From a virus: a DNA stretch of 38,573 bases. Every line of letters starts with the position of its first letter. The first letter of the stretch is position 1. The stretch is from positions 1 to 38,573 of the IMG/VR virus record IMGVR_UViG_3300033153_011288. One strand, given 5' to 3'. The notes beneath the pieces are model-generated. The model saw nothing but the letters and a program-made list of their open reading frames with translations, made no database searches and was not told where the DNA came from. The position numbers and the translations under genes were made by a program. Below are positions 21,979 to 30,067 of this stretch, piece after piece.

Positions 21979-22998
21979 ATGGTATTTAATCTAAAATGGT
22001 TTCAAAAATATCAAGAGAAAATTCTTTGGCTAGCGAATACCCCGCTAGTCAAAGTTTGGTTTAGGCGGATTTTAAGGATCAGTAAAGACATAAATCCGCA
22101 GGAAAAAATCACTGAGATAACTCCTAATAGTTTTTCTTGGGGGGACAAGATAGTTGGAATAAATAAGGAAGGAAAATATTTAATAAATAGAACAACTGAT
22201 TTTCGCACTCACGAGAAATTTGGCAAAAGATTATATCATTCTTTTCGTTATCTTTGGCTGTTGGTTCATTGCTGGGATATGGTGGTTAATTGGCTTAGGC
22301 TTCCGCAGTTGAATTTTGGTTTTGATACTTTGACTGTTTATCCTGACCCTGGGACAGGCGGAGATACGGTTGATGGGAGAGTTAAGAGGGCAGCAGTAAA
22401 TGAACATTGGACTACTATTATAGCAGCTGCAGGAAATGGAGCAGACCAATTATCTACAACAGCATTGACGACTCCTTTTTCTACAGCAACATCAACAAGT
22501 GGAAATTACGCTAATCATCATAGAACAATATTGACATTTGACACATCGCCGATAGGTAGTAGTTCAGTTATAAATTCCTCAAATTTTTCTTTATGGGGAT
22601 TAGGCAAAAACAATAGTTTAGGCTGGTCGGCAGCACATATTGCGTTAGCATTAGTTGGAGCAACCCCCGCCTCAGATAATAATTTAGTGGCAGCAGATTA
22701 TCAGCAATTGGGGTCAACGAGGTTTGCTTCTGATTATGCTTATGCGAGTTTTGGTAGTGGTGGATATAATGTAATGACATTGAATGCCAGTGGATTGGCA
22801 GGAATATTAAAAACTGGAATTACTGGGTTGGGAAATATGTTTGCAGTGGATTTAGATGCAGGAACTCCCGCTTGGTCAAGCGGTGGATCTGCCTATTATG
22901 AAAGCAGGTCTGCCGACCAAACAGGAACAGCAAACGATCCAAAATTAGTGGTAAATTATACCGTTGTTTCATTCATTCCAAAAATAATAATGTTTTAA
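21979..22998 (+). CDS. Putative virion adhesin with beta-sandwich (DNRLRE-like) domain
   Basis: A 339-residue protein. The first 110 residues are basic and aromatic and include a tryptophan-rich stretch (RYLWLLVHCWDMVVNWLRLP) that may pack against the particle. From about 118 a beta-sandwich follows, with DTLTVYPDPGTGGDTVDG, TILTFDTSPIGSSSVINSS and the end segment GTANDPKLVVNYTV. This is the pattern of sugar-binding domains of the DNRLRE kind. Likely role: binding host surface polymers. Moderately uncertain. Confidence 0.5.
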   Translation: MVFNLKWFQKYQEKILWLANTPLVKVWFRRILRISKDINPQEKITEITPNSFSWGDKIVGINKEGKYLINRTTDFRTHEKFGKRLYHSFRYLWLLVHCWDMVVNWLRLPQLNFGFDTLTVYPDPGTGGDTVDGRVKRAAVNEHWTTIIAAAGNGADQLSTTALTTPFSTATSTSGNYANHHRTILTFDTSPIGSSSVINSSNFSLWGLGKNNSLGWSAAHIALALVGATPASDNNLVAADYQQLGSTRFASDYAYASFGSGGYNVMTLNASGLAGILKTGITGLGNMFAVDLDAGTPAWSSGGSAYYESRSADQTGTANDPKLVVNYTVVSFIPKIIMF

Positions 22999-22999
22999 T

Positions 23000-23713
23000 A
23001 TGATTTTAGGAAATTCTTCATTAGGTTCAAACGACTTAGGAAACGCAATTGAGCCATTGCGCTTCGTTGATTTACAGCAAGACAGTGGGGCAGGTGCCGA
23101 TCAGATAGCAATTTTAGCGCAGATAGCCTTGAGCGATGCAGGAAACGCCAGCGATGCCTTATCAATTTTGGTCGCAATGATAATGAATGATACTGGAAGT
23201 GGGGCAGAAGCTATAAATATTTTGGTTAATATGGTTCTCAGTGATAGCGGAAGCGGTGCTGAAGCATTGGCTTTACTGATAACACTAAGCCTTACTGATG
23301 CAGGTTCGGGTATAGATATTCAGAATATTTTGGCTCAGATTGATTTAAGCGACTCAGGGGCAGGGTCAGATTTGATTATCTTTGTGAATAGAATTTGCGC
23401 TGAAGATACAGGATTAGGAAGCGAGGCAATAAGCATTCTTAATCAGTTGGTCCTTGCTGATTCAGGGGTGGCAGTAGATAGTCCAATAATAAGTGCTATA
23501 ATAAATAAGCAGGAAGACTCAGGGATAGGAGTTGATGCAGTTCAGGTATTGGTTGAGATTTCACTTCAAGATTCAGCGGTTGGGTCAGAAGCATTAGTGA
23601 CATTAGTAGATATATGCGCTCAAGACTCAGGTGTCGGTCAGGATATAATTGACATAGTCACTCGCACATATCCGTATCTAAAAAAGCAAACTCCTTATAA
23701 TAAATTAAGATAA
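23000..23713 (+). CDS. 18-residue tandem-repeat protein, probable fibre or adhesin
   Basis: A 237-residue acidic protein. Residues about 25-224 are some eleven tandem repeats of 18 residues, each with a DSGxGxEA turn followed by a hydrophobic run (for example LSDSGSGAEALALLITLS). The regular period suggests a solenoid or rod with the DSG turns on one edge. These turns are not the GGxGxD repeats of RTX proteins. A basic tail follows (YPYLKKQTPYNKLR). It ends the fibre block. A surface-exposed, variable-length role is inferred. Confidence 0.6.
   Translation: MILGNSSLGSNDLGNAIEPLRFVDLQQDSGAGADQIAILAQIALSDAGNASDALSILVAMIMNDTGSGAEAINILVNMVLSDSGSGAEALALLITLSLTDAGSGIDIQNILAQIDLSDSGAGSDLIIFVNRICAEDTGLGSEAISILNQLVLADSGVAVDSPIISAIINKQEDSGIGVDAVQVLVEISLQDSAVGSEALVTLVDICAQDSGVGQDIIDIVTRTYPYLKKQTPYNKLR
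23072..23671 (+). repeat. Eleven degenerate tandem repeats of ~54 bases
   Basis: These are the coding repeats for the 18-residue units of the protein at 23000. They are diverged at the DNA level but keep a GAT-(TCA/AGC/ACT)-GG core. Diverged copies imply an old array maintained by selection on the protein, though recombination could still change copy number. Confidence 0.6.
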
Positions 23714-23714
23714 A

Positions 23715-24290
23715 ATGAAAAATTATACTACAATTGCAGAGATTGAAGCGTATCTATTAATCACGATAGATGATGATTTTCAGTTAAAAGTTAATGCTTG
23801 GATTGAAGCAATGGAGATTTATATTGACAATATCACTGGCAGAAATTTTGTCGCTGAAGACGGCACAGAAAAAATTTACGATGGCAATGGCACGAAGAAA
23901 TTATTAATTGACGATATAATTGAGATTGATAAATTGGAAATCAGCAGTGATCAGAGAGTATCATTTGAAGAGGTAACGGGATTTTTATCTTATCCGACAA
24001 ACGACACTCCAAAAAGAAAACTTATTTTAGAGGAGGATGTCTTTGTTAAAGGAAATCAAAATATAAAGATAACAGGAGATTGGGGATACTCAGTTGCTCC
24101 GCCTGAGGATCTAAAATTCGCAGCCACTATTCTTGTGGCAGGAATCATTAATTTTTCAATGAATGCTGATGGCGAAGTTGAAAGTTTGACTGTTGGCAGG
24201 TATTCAGTTTCTTATAAGGACAGAGAGAAAAGAGACGATTTCAATAGGGCAAAAGAAACATTACAAATGTATAAAAAACTTGTATTTTAA
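23715..24290 (+). CDS. Head-tail connector (HK97 gp6-like adaptor)
   Basis: A 191-residue protein with the layout of phage head-tail adaptors. An N-terminal helical part (TTIAEIEAYLLITIDDDFQL, AWIEAMEIYIDNITGRNF) is followed by a beta region (KIYDGNGTKKLLIDDI) and a helical end (YKDREKRDDFNRAKETLQMYK). Such proteins form a ring under the portal. It starts one base after the repeat protein and begins the tail-assembly run. Confidence 0.7.
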   Translation: MKNYTTIAEIEAYLLITIDDDFQLKVNAWIEAMEIYIDNITGRNFVAEDGTEKIYDGNGTKKLLIDDIIEIDKLEISSDQRVSFEEVTGFLSYPTNDTPKRKLILEEDVFVKGNQNIKITGDWGYSVAPPEDLKFAATILVAGIINFSMNADGEVESLTVGRYSVSYKDREKRDDFNRAKETLQMYKKLVF

Positions 24291-24292
24291 TT

Positions 24293-24634
24293 ATGAGAAA
24301 AACTAATCAATCGCCGTTGGCGAGACATTATAATCAAGAAATTGAAACATTGAGATTGACTGAGGTTGAAGGGACAGACAAGGAAGAATACACAAGCAAG
24401 TTAGGGGAAGTGCCTTGTATGATTCAACCTTTGGACGATAGTTTTGACGAGGGACTGGAGGGTCATCTTGGTCGCAATCATTTGATGATTTGCGAGATTT
24501 TAGACATTGAAATTAATGATCTTGTTTTTCATAATGGAAAAAAATATAAAGTGGTAGGCAAAGAAGATTTTAGTGTGATTGATGATCGGCTCACTCACTT
24601 GGAGTTAATTATAAGAGAATTTATCAATGATTGA
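24293..24634 (+). CDS. Head closure (stopper-like) protein
   Basis: A 113-residue beta-rich protein. Its size, position between the adaptor and the gp10-like protein, and the segments VPCMIQPLDDSFDE and LVFHNGKKYKVVGKEDF fit head-completion stoppers that seal the portal channel. Sequence similarity within this family is low, so the call rests mainly on order. It overlaps the next gene by eight bases. Confidence 0.55.
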   Translation: MRKTNQSPLARHYNQEIETLRLTEVEGTDKEEYTSKLGEVPCMIQPLDDSFDEGLEGHLGRNHLMICEILDIEINDLVFHNGKKYKVVGKEDFSVIDDRLTHLELIIREFIND

Positions 24635-25079
24635 GACACATATAAAAATTAGAGGACTTGAGAAATTGAGAGATGGTCTCAGAAAATATCCGCAGAAAAG
24701 TATCGTAGAAATAAATAATGCGATTAAGAAATCTGTTTTAACGGTTCAGAGAAACACGATGAGAGGAGCACCAGTTGGCAAGAGAGCAGGAGGCAATCTA
24801 AGGCAATCAATCAAATCAAGGACTGTTAGATTGGCAGGAGAGGTTAGAGTGGGCGCTGATTATGCCATCTTCGTAGAAGCAGGAACGAGACCGCATATTA
24901 TCAAGGTCAAGAATAAAAAAGTTTTGGCGGATAGGAGAGCAGGAATATTTTTTGGGAAAAAAGTGAAGCATCCGGGGACTAAGCCAAATCCATTTTTTGC
25001 CAAAGGAATTAAACAAAGTATTAGTAAAATCAGAAAATATTTTGCGGATTCAGCCTACAAAATAGCATCGCTAAAATAA
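24627..25079 (+). CDS. HK97 gp10-like tail completion protein
   Basis: A 150-residue basic protein with the gp10 signature: IRGLEKLRDGLRKYP near the start, NTMRGAPVGKRAGGNLRQSI at about 51-70, YAIFVEAGTRPHII near 85-98 and KPNPFFAKGI near 123. It joins head and tail during assembly. Confident family call. Confidence 0.82.
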   Translation: MIETHIKIRGLEKLRDGLRKYPQKSIVEINNAIKKSVLTVQRNTMRGAPVGKRAGGNLRQSIKSRTVRLAGEVRVGADYAIFVEAGTRPHIIKVKNKKVLADRRAGIFFGKKVKHPGTKPNPFFAKGIKQSISKIRKYFADSAYKIASLK

Positions 25080-25082
25080 TTG

Positions 25083-25091
25083 TGATATAAT
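25083..25091 (+). promoter_or_regulatory. Extended -10 promoter for tail terminator gene, leaderless
   Basis: TGA-TATAAT at 25083-25091, in the same TGTGATATAAT context as the portal promoter at 13098. The ATG at 25097 is six bases beyond. No clear -35 box. Confidence 0.5.
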
Positions 25092-25096
25092 AAAGT

Positions 25097-25549
25097 ATGG
25101 GAAAATATGCTCCACAAATAATGCCATTGATAAAAGCCAAATTTGAAGGCTTGGTGGATGGAAATGGCAAAAAAATTTTTAAGGAAGTTAAAGGATTTCT
25201 AAGTGGAAATTTCTCAGGCTTTCCGAGTGCTTTGATTAAGTATGATATCCACTTAGGAGAACTTTTAGATACAGCAAGAAATGAAAGAACTTATAATTTT
25301 AGAGCTTTGCTCTATCAAGAACAATCTGACAAAGGAAAACAAAACGAGGAGTCAGTTGAAATTTTGGCAGGGATAGTTGAGGCTGTTGAAAAAGCTTTTG
25401 ATCAGGATGTAACATTAGGAGGAGAGGTAATGAGAGTAATGGTCACACAAGCTAATCCTAACGATGAAGCGAGTGGAGACGAAGGATCATTTGTATTTTC
25501 GGATATGTTAATTCAAGTAGTCGATTTAGTGGATACTTTTAATTGTTAA
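25097..25549 (+). CDS. Putative tail terminator protein
   Basis: A 150-residue protein. Position (after the gp10-like gene and before the tail tube), size and a helix-plus-sheet layout (FRALLYQEQSD, VEILAGIVEAVEKAFDQD, MLIQVVDLVDTFN) fit tail terminators, which cap the tail tube and join it to the head. No strong motif exists for this family. Confidence 0.6.
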   Translation: MGKYAPQIMPLIKAKFEGLVDGNGKKIFKEVKGFLSGNFSGFPSALIKYDIHLGELLDTARNERTYNFRALLYQEQSDKGKQNEESVEILAGIVEAVEKAFDQDVTLGGEVMRVMVTQANPNDEASGDEGSFVFSDMLIQVVDLVDTFNC

Positions 25550-25550
25550 T

Positions 25551-25724
25551 ATGTATAAATATAAAAATATTTCAGGCAAAGACCTATCTTTAGGTGGTTA
25601 TGGATTAATCAAAAAAGATGGAATTGTAGAAGTCAAAAAGCCTATTAATAATGTAAATTTTAAGCCAGTCAAAGAGGCACAAAAAACTGGGGATCAGTCG
25701 CCAACTAATAATAAATTATCATGA
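25551..25724 (+). CDS. Small protein before tail tube
   Basis: A 57-residue protein. The ATG at 25551 directly follows the previous stop, and the TGA overlaps the next ATG (ATGA). The text MYKYKNISGKDLSLGGYGLI then VEVKKPINNVNF suggests a small beta fold, like the short tail-associated proteins often found before the tail tube gene. Function unknown. Confidence 0.6.
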   Translation: MYKYKNISGKDLSLGGYGLIKKDGIVEVKKPINNVNFKPVKEAQKTGDQSPTNNKLS

Positions 25725-26908
25725 ACTATATTTCAGATCTTAGCTATTTAGCTATAAAAAAAGAAACGAGCGAAGGGGTAGCAGTTATTCCTGATACTTT
25801 TTTGCCTTTGGAATCTGCTGACATTAAAACTATTCTAAACAACGAACCTAATCAAAGAATGTTCGGGGTTGATTTTGAGTCAGTAGAAGCCAGTCAAGGC
25901 GAAAGAAAACAGGAGGGTCAAATTAAAATTTGGGCTGATCCTGATACTATTGGTTACATTTTTGATATGTTCATGAAAAAAGGAGCAGATTCAGGAAACG
26001 CTAATGATGGATACACTCGTGAATTTACTCCTGAGGATCCAAATACTTACACAATTGACATTCCAAAGGGTCCTTATGCGCAGAGATTTTTCGGGGTTAA
26101 GGGCGATGAATTAAATTTGATTTTTGAGGATGCTAAATTAAAGGCTGAAGGAAATGTTAAAACAATGGGTCAATTCTCTGCCAGTTCTCTTTTAGAAGCG
26201 CTAACAGGCGCGGGAATGACTTCTTTGAAGCTAAATCAAGAATATGATTTAGAGCCAACGAGGGGGCTTGTAGCAGGGGATGTCTTGGTTGTAGGTGGAG
26301 TTGATATCACTATTGTAAGCCTTGGAGCAGACGGCTTCACTGTTAATTTTGGGTCAACTTCTGTGACGGCTTCTATCGGGGACCCAGTCTATTTGAAAAA
26401 ACAAGATTGCTCTCAATCAGCAATTCAAAAACCTTTTTTCTTTGGCGATGTATTAGTAGGGTTTGGAGCAGATGCTTCAGCCGCGGAAACCGCAGCGGGA
26501 AGTAAAACAACAGCCACTCCAGTTCACGAGTTAAAAATAAATTTCAAAAATAATTTATTGAATGATAATTCAAGCCAAGAGAGAGATGTTTCAAAATTGC
26601 TACCGCAGACTAAAATGATTGATGTTGAAATAAAACAATTATTTGAGACCGTGGAGCAACATATGAATTGGTTAGAACTCACCAAACAAGGATTGTGTAT
26701 TATAATGCGTGGCCGAACTATCAACAAAGCCACTCCAACAAGAAATCAACTAAAAATAACTTTGCATAAAGCTAAGATAATGGAAGGCGAAGAACCTTTG
26801 GAAAAAGGATCTTATATCTTTGATCAGCAAACCTTGAAAGGCTTGTATGATATTGGAGATGGCAAAGCAATAACGGTCGAGTTGATTAATGAGACAGCAA
26901 CTTACTAA
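25721..26908 (+). CDS. Major tail (tube) protein
   Basis: A 395-residue protein. Its place before the frameshifted chaperone genes, its beta-rich layout and segments such as YLAIKKETSEGVAVIPDTFLP near the start and GQIKIWADPDTIGYIFDMFM near 63-82 fit siphophage tail tube subunits. The insert at about 185-230 (LVAGDVLVVGGVDITIV) looks like a small exposed beta domain. Many copies stack into the tail tube around the tape measure. Confidence 0.75.
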   Translation: MNYISDLSYLAIKKETSEGVAVIPDTFLPLESADIKTILNNEPNQRMFGVDFESVEASQGERKQEGQIKIWADPDTIGYIFDMFMKKGADSGNANDGYTREFTPEDPNTYTIDIPKGPYAQRFFGVKGDELNLIFEDAKLKAEGNVKTMGQFSASSLLEALTGAGMTSLKLNQEYDLEPTRGLVAGDVLVVGGVDITIVSLGADGFTVNFGSTSVTASIGDPVYLKKQDCSQSAIQKPFFFGDVLVGFGADASAAETAAGSKTTATPVHELKINFKNNLLNDNSSQERDVSKLLPQTKMIDVEIKQLFETVEQHMNWLELTKQGLCIIMRGRTINKATPTRNQLKITLHKAKIMEGEEPLEKGSYIFDQQTLKGLYDIGDGKAITVELINETATY

Positions 26909-26909
26909 T

Positions 26910-27218
26910 ATGAATATACCAACATTTGAGGTTGAAACGCCTTATCAAAAAAATAAAGTAGTGATTAAAGAATGGATCACTGGTAAAGAATTAGAATATA
27001 TCAGTGAAGTAATTTATAACTCTATGGCTATAAAAGAAAGTGGCGGAGAAATAAAGGACGGTTCATTCTTGAGAAAGCAAAAAGAAAGAGCGATTGAATG
27101 CTTTGTGGTGTCAGTTAACGAAAGCAAAGACAATGTTGTAGAAGCAGTGCTAAATATGCACAGCGATGATTACAATTTTGTTAATGAGAAAATTGAAGAA
27201 AATCCAAAAAAAAAATAA
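26910..27218 (+). CDS. Tail assembly chaperone, short form (gpG-like)
   Basis: A 102-residue protein located between the tube and tape measure genes, the standard position of the lambda G gene. It ends at a TAA straight after a run of ten A (27206-27215). A -1 shift there leads into the 57-residue extension at 27215-27388, giving the gpGT form. The chaperones hold the tape measure while the tube is built. The start at 26910 is used. An earlier in-frame ATG (26889) would overlap the tube gene. Confidence 0.75.
   Translation: MNIPTFEVETPYQKNKVVIKEWITGKELEYISEVIYNSMAIKESGGEIKDGSFLRKQKERAIECFVVSVNESKDNVVEAVLNMHSDDYNFVNEKIEENPKKK
27204..27218 (+). other. Programmed -1 frameshift site
   Basis: CCAAAAAAAAAATAA: the zero frame reads CCA AAA AAA AAA TAA. 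Slipping back one base on the A-run avoids the stop and continues in the frame of 27215-27388. No clear stimulatory hairpin is visible downstream. Confidence 0.75.
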
Positions 27219-27388
27219 AAATTAGGATTCCACTAATAAATATTTTTGAGGTCTGTAAAGAGATGGGCTGGGACTATTGGACATACATGGCTCAGCCTAC
27301 TTTCTTTTTAGAAGCAGTCGGTAAATTAATAGATCAGGAAAGAACAAATGCCAAAAGCACAAACACAAAAACTAACATTTCTAATTGA
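27215..27388 (+). CDS. Frameshift extension of tail assembly chaperone (gpT-like part)
   Basis: This frame has no start codon of its own near the A-run and reads IPLINIFEVCKEMGWDYWTY, then MAQPTFFLEAVGKLIDQE, up to TGA at 27386-27388. The WDYWTY and QPTFFLEAV pieces resemble the C-terminal T domain of tail chaperones. Joined to the 102 residues upstream it gives a product of about 159 residues. It overlaps the tape measure start by 41 bases. Confidence 0.75.
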   Translation: MKIRIPLINIFEVCKEMGWDYWTYMAQPTFFLEAVGKLIDQERTNAKSTNTKTNISN

Positions 27389-28775
27389 TGCTGAAAATAG
27401 AGCTAAGGCAAAATTTGCTGATGCGGAGCGTCAAGTGAAAGGTTTTAGTAATAAGATTAAATCATTACAACCTACTTTTAGAAAAATGGCTGTTGCTGGC
27501 ACTATTGCTTTGGGGGCTTTGGCGGCAGGACTAGGATCTTCAATTAAACAAGCTGCTAAATTTGAAAAGCTACAAGTTTCATTTGAAACAATGTTGGGTA
27601 GTGCGGATAAGGCAGTCAAGATGATGAAGGATCTTCAAAACTTCTCAGCAACTACTCCTTTTCAATTTGATGATATATCAAAATCAGCTACTCAGCTTTT
27701 AGCTTTTGGCGTTGAATCAGATGAGATACAAAACAAATTAAGGTTCTTGGGAGATATAGCAGCGGGGGCAAATGTTCCGCTTACTGATATGGCGGCTATT
27801 TTTGGAAAAGCAAAGGCAAAAGGTAAGGCAATGACAGAAGAACTATTACAATTATCTGATAGAGGTGTGCCAGTTATTAAAGTATTAGCGGAGCAACTTA
27901 AAACTACCGAAGGAGACATTTTTGAATTAGCATCTCAAGGAAAAATAAGTTTTGAAATAATACAAACTGCGTTGAAGTCAATGTCTGAAGAAGGCGGATT
28001 GTTCTTTGATTTAATGAGAAAGCAGTCAATGACTTTAGATGGTAGAATATCTACTCTTAAGGATAATTTTACTTTGCTAAAAGCCGCTCTTGGTAGTCTA
28101 TTTTTAGGTCAATCAGGAGAGATTGTAGTTAAAATGACTGCGATAGTTGAAAAGGTTAAAGAATGGATTAAGGCAAATCCAGAACTGGCTAAAACTTTAA
28201 TAATAACAGGTAGTGCTATAATAGCGTTAGCGACAGGTCTTGCTATATTAGGCATAGCTATCCCAGCAATAAAAACTGCAGTGTTAGCATTGATAGGTCC
28301 TTTTGGTCAGTGGGCTTTAATTTTATTATCTGTAGCGGCCGCCTTTTTAGCTATAAGAGATGCTTCAAAAAAAGAGAGAGAAGAAACGGCAAAAAATGCT
28401 ATGGCTATAAGTGAATCATTTAGACAAGTAGAGGAAGATAGAGATAGGACTTTGAAGGGATATTTAGATGCAGGAGATTATGAAAAATATTTTGAGGCTT
28501 CAAGAAGGTTCAAAGAAAGAGACATAAAAGACGAGATAAGAGGAGTAGATGAAAATATTGGTAGATTTACTGAAGATGCAGAAAAAAATGTTTTTGGTAG
28601 GATTTTTTCAGGACTTGGAAGAATTCAAAGTGGGGAGGCATTGAGAAAGGAAATAAAAAATGCTTTTACTTTTAACTTCAGCGGACCGGTTCTCGGCAGT
28701 GAGAGCGAATTAGCAACTAAAATCTCAGAGCAAATAAACAGAACTACGGAATTAATTAATGTAGCAGGTCAATAA
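27348..28775 (+). CDS. Tape measure protein
   Basis: A 475-residue protein right after the chaperone pair. It has a helical N-terminal part (LIDAENRAKAKFADAERQVK), the conserved tape-measure core near 75-150 (FEKLQVSFETMLGSADKA, ATTPFQFDDISKSATQLLAFG), and hydrophobic segments near 50-62 and 280-340 (LIITGSAIIALATGLAILGI). Tape length sets tail length. At 475 residues, and using the usual rule of about 0.15 nm per residue, the tail should be short, near 70 nm. Confidence 0.85.
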   Translation: MPKAQTQKLTFLIDAENRAKAKFADAERQVKGFSNKIKSLQPTFRKMAVAGTIALGALAAGLGSSIKQAAKFEKLQVSFETMLGSADKAVKMMKDLQNFSATTPFQFDDISKSATQLLAFGVESDEIQNKLRFLGDIAAGANVPLTDMAAIFGKAKAKGKAMTEELLQLSDRGVPVIKVLAEQLKTTEGDIFELASQGKISFEIIQTALKSMSEEGGLFFDLMRKQSMTLDGRISTLKDNFTLLKAALGSLFLGQSGEIVVKMTAIVEKVKEWIKANPELAKTLIITGSAIIALATGLAILGIAIPAIKTAVLALIGPFGQWALILLSVAAAFLAIRDASKKEREETAKNAMAISESFRQVEEDRDRTLKGYLDAGDYEKYFEASRRFKERDIKDEIRGVDENIGRFTEDAEKNVFGRIFSGLGRIQSGEALRKEIKNAFTFNFSGPVLGSESELATKISEQINRTTELINVAGQ

Positions 28776-28776
28776 T

Positions 28777-30066
28777 ATGAGCAGTGTGAAATATGACAAC
28801 ACAGAAATTTTGAATATAACCTATACGCCGAGGTTTATTAAACACGAAAATGCTCCTGAGAGAACGATTGATGCTATCAATCTTGCTCGAGAAGATGGTT
28901 CAGTTTTTATAACTGAGAGATACGGGGTCAAGCGGATTAGACTGCAGGGCATTTTGAATGGATCATCTCAGGACGATCTTGAGAGTAAAATTGACAGCTT
29001 CAAAGAATTATTTTCAAGGATAGAAAAAAATTTAGATATAAGTTGGAATGCTACCACTCGCAGATATGTAGCGAGTGTAGAATTTCACGAGTTTAATAGG
29101 GATTATTTTCATTTGCTTTTCGTTCCTTGGACTGCTGAGTTTATTGTTTTAAGTGGCGAAGGAAAAGACACAATCTCAACTGAAGCAAACAAGGAAGATA
29201 TGAATGCCAACACTCCGACAGATATTGATTGGACTTTTTTGGGGAGTAAACCGCCAAAGCCAATAATCACATTAACCCCTGGTGGGGCATATCCAAATCC
29301 GTCAGATGCTAGGGGAATTGAAATAAGAAATAATCAAACTTTGGAAAAAGTAATATTCACAAATGTTAACGGATTCGGAGCGGGCGGAGGATTTGCTACT
29401 GAATTTGATTTTGAGAATAAGACTGTTGAATTTCAATCTGTCCTCAGGGATTTTTACGGATCATTCAGTAAATTTATAATAGGGCTAAACGAGATAAGAG
29501 TGACCATGGGCGGAATTATATGTCAGGAGACTCCTTTGATTGCGGGTGGAGGTGGCGCTGGTCTTTCTACGACAACTACAAATATCAGACTGGCTCAGGG
29601 TTTTCAAATACCTAGAGATGATTTAACCTTTCAATCAATTAAGTTGTCGCTTACAAAAACTGGAAGTCCGGGAAATTTAACCGTGGACATAGTTGAGGAT
29701 AATAATGGAGCACCGACAGGGGCAGTGATAAAAACATTCGTATATGCACCTGGGGATGTTCCTACGACTCCTTCAAATTTTCAATATGTAATAAAAACCG
29801 CAGCTTCAATGTTCGGTTTATCGGCAGATCAGACTTATTGGATTGTTGCGCGAGGCGCTGGAGTTGATGGAGCTAATTATTATACTTGGGAAAAATCAAA
29901 CACAGATATTTATAATAAAGGTGTTAGTTCATTGTCTAATAATGGAGGGACAACTTGGATAGATTCAGGCGGTTCAGATTTTCTATTTCAATTAATTTTC
30001 GGCGGTAAAAGAGAAGCATCAGGTCAAGTTGAAGTAAAGACAGATTATTATAAAACCTATCTATAA
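28777..30066 (+). CDS. Distal tail (Dit-like) protein with added sugar-binding-like domain
   Basis: A 429-residue protein after the tape measure. Residues 1-150 match Dit-type N-terminal domains (SVFITERYGVKRIRLQGIL, LESKIDSFKELF, YVASVEFHEFNRDYFHL). Residues about 270-415 form an inserted beta-sandwich (LAQGFQIPRDDLTFQSIKLS, NLTVDIVEDNNGAPTG, DQTYWIVARG) of the choice-of-anchor kind, suggesting host glycan binding at the tail tip. Dit forms the ring that joins tube and hub. Confidence 0.65.
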   Translation: MSSVKYDNTEILNITYTPRFIKHENAPERTIDAINLAREDGSVFITERYGVKRIRLQGILNGSSQDDLESKIDSFKELFSRIEKNLDISWNATTRRYVASVEFHEFNRDYFHLLFVPWTAEFIVLSGEGKDTISTEANKEDMNANTPTDIDWTFLGSKPPKPIITLTPGGAYPNPSDARGIEIRNNQTLEKVIFTNVNGFGAGGGFATEFDFENKTVEFQSVLRDFYGSFSKFIIGLNEIRVTMGGIICQETPLIAGGGGAGLSTTTTNIRLAQGFQIPRDDLTFQSIKLSLTKTGSPGNLTVDIVEDNNGAPTGAVIKTFVYAPGDVPTTPSNFQYVIKTAASMFGLSADQTYWIVARGAGVDGANYYTWEKSNTDIYNKGVSSLSNNGGTTWIDSGGSDFLFQLIFGGKREASGQVEVKTDYYKTYL

Positions 30067-30067
30067 A

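Noticed and set aside
23072-23671. Tandem DNA repeats considered as a CRISPR array or RTX calcium repeats
   Set aside because: The units are coding, diverged and have no constant repeat with unique spacers. The protein turns are DSGxG, not GGxGxDxxx.
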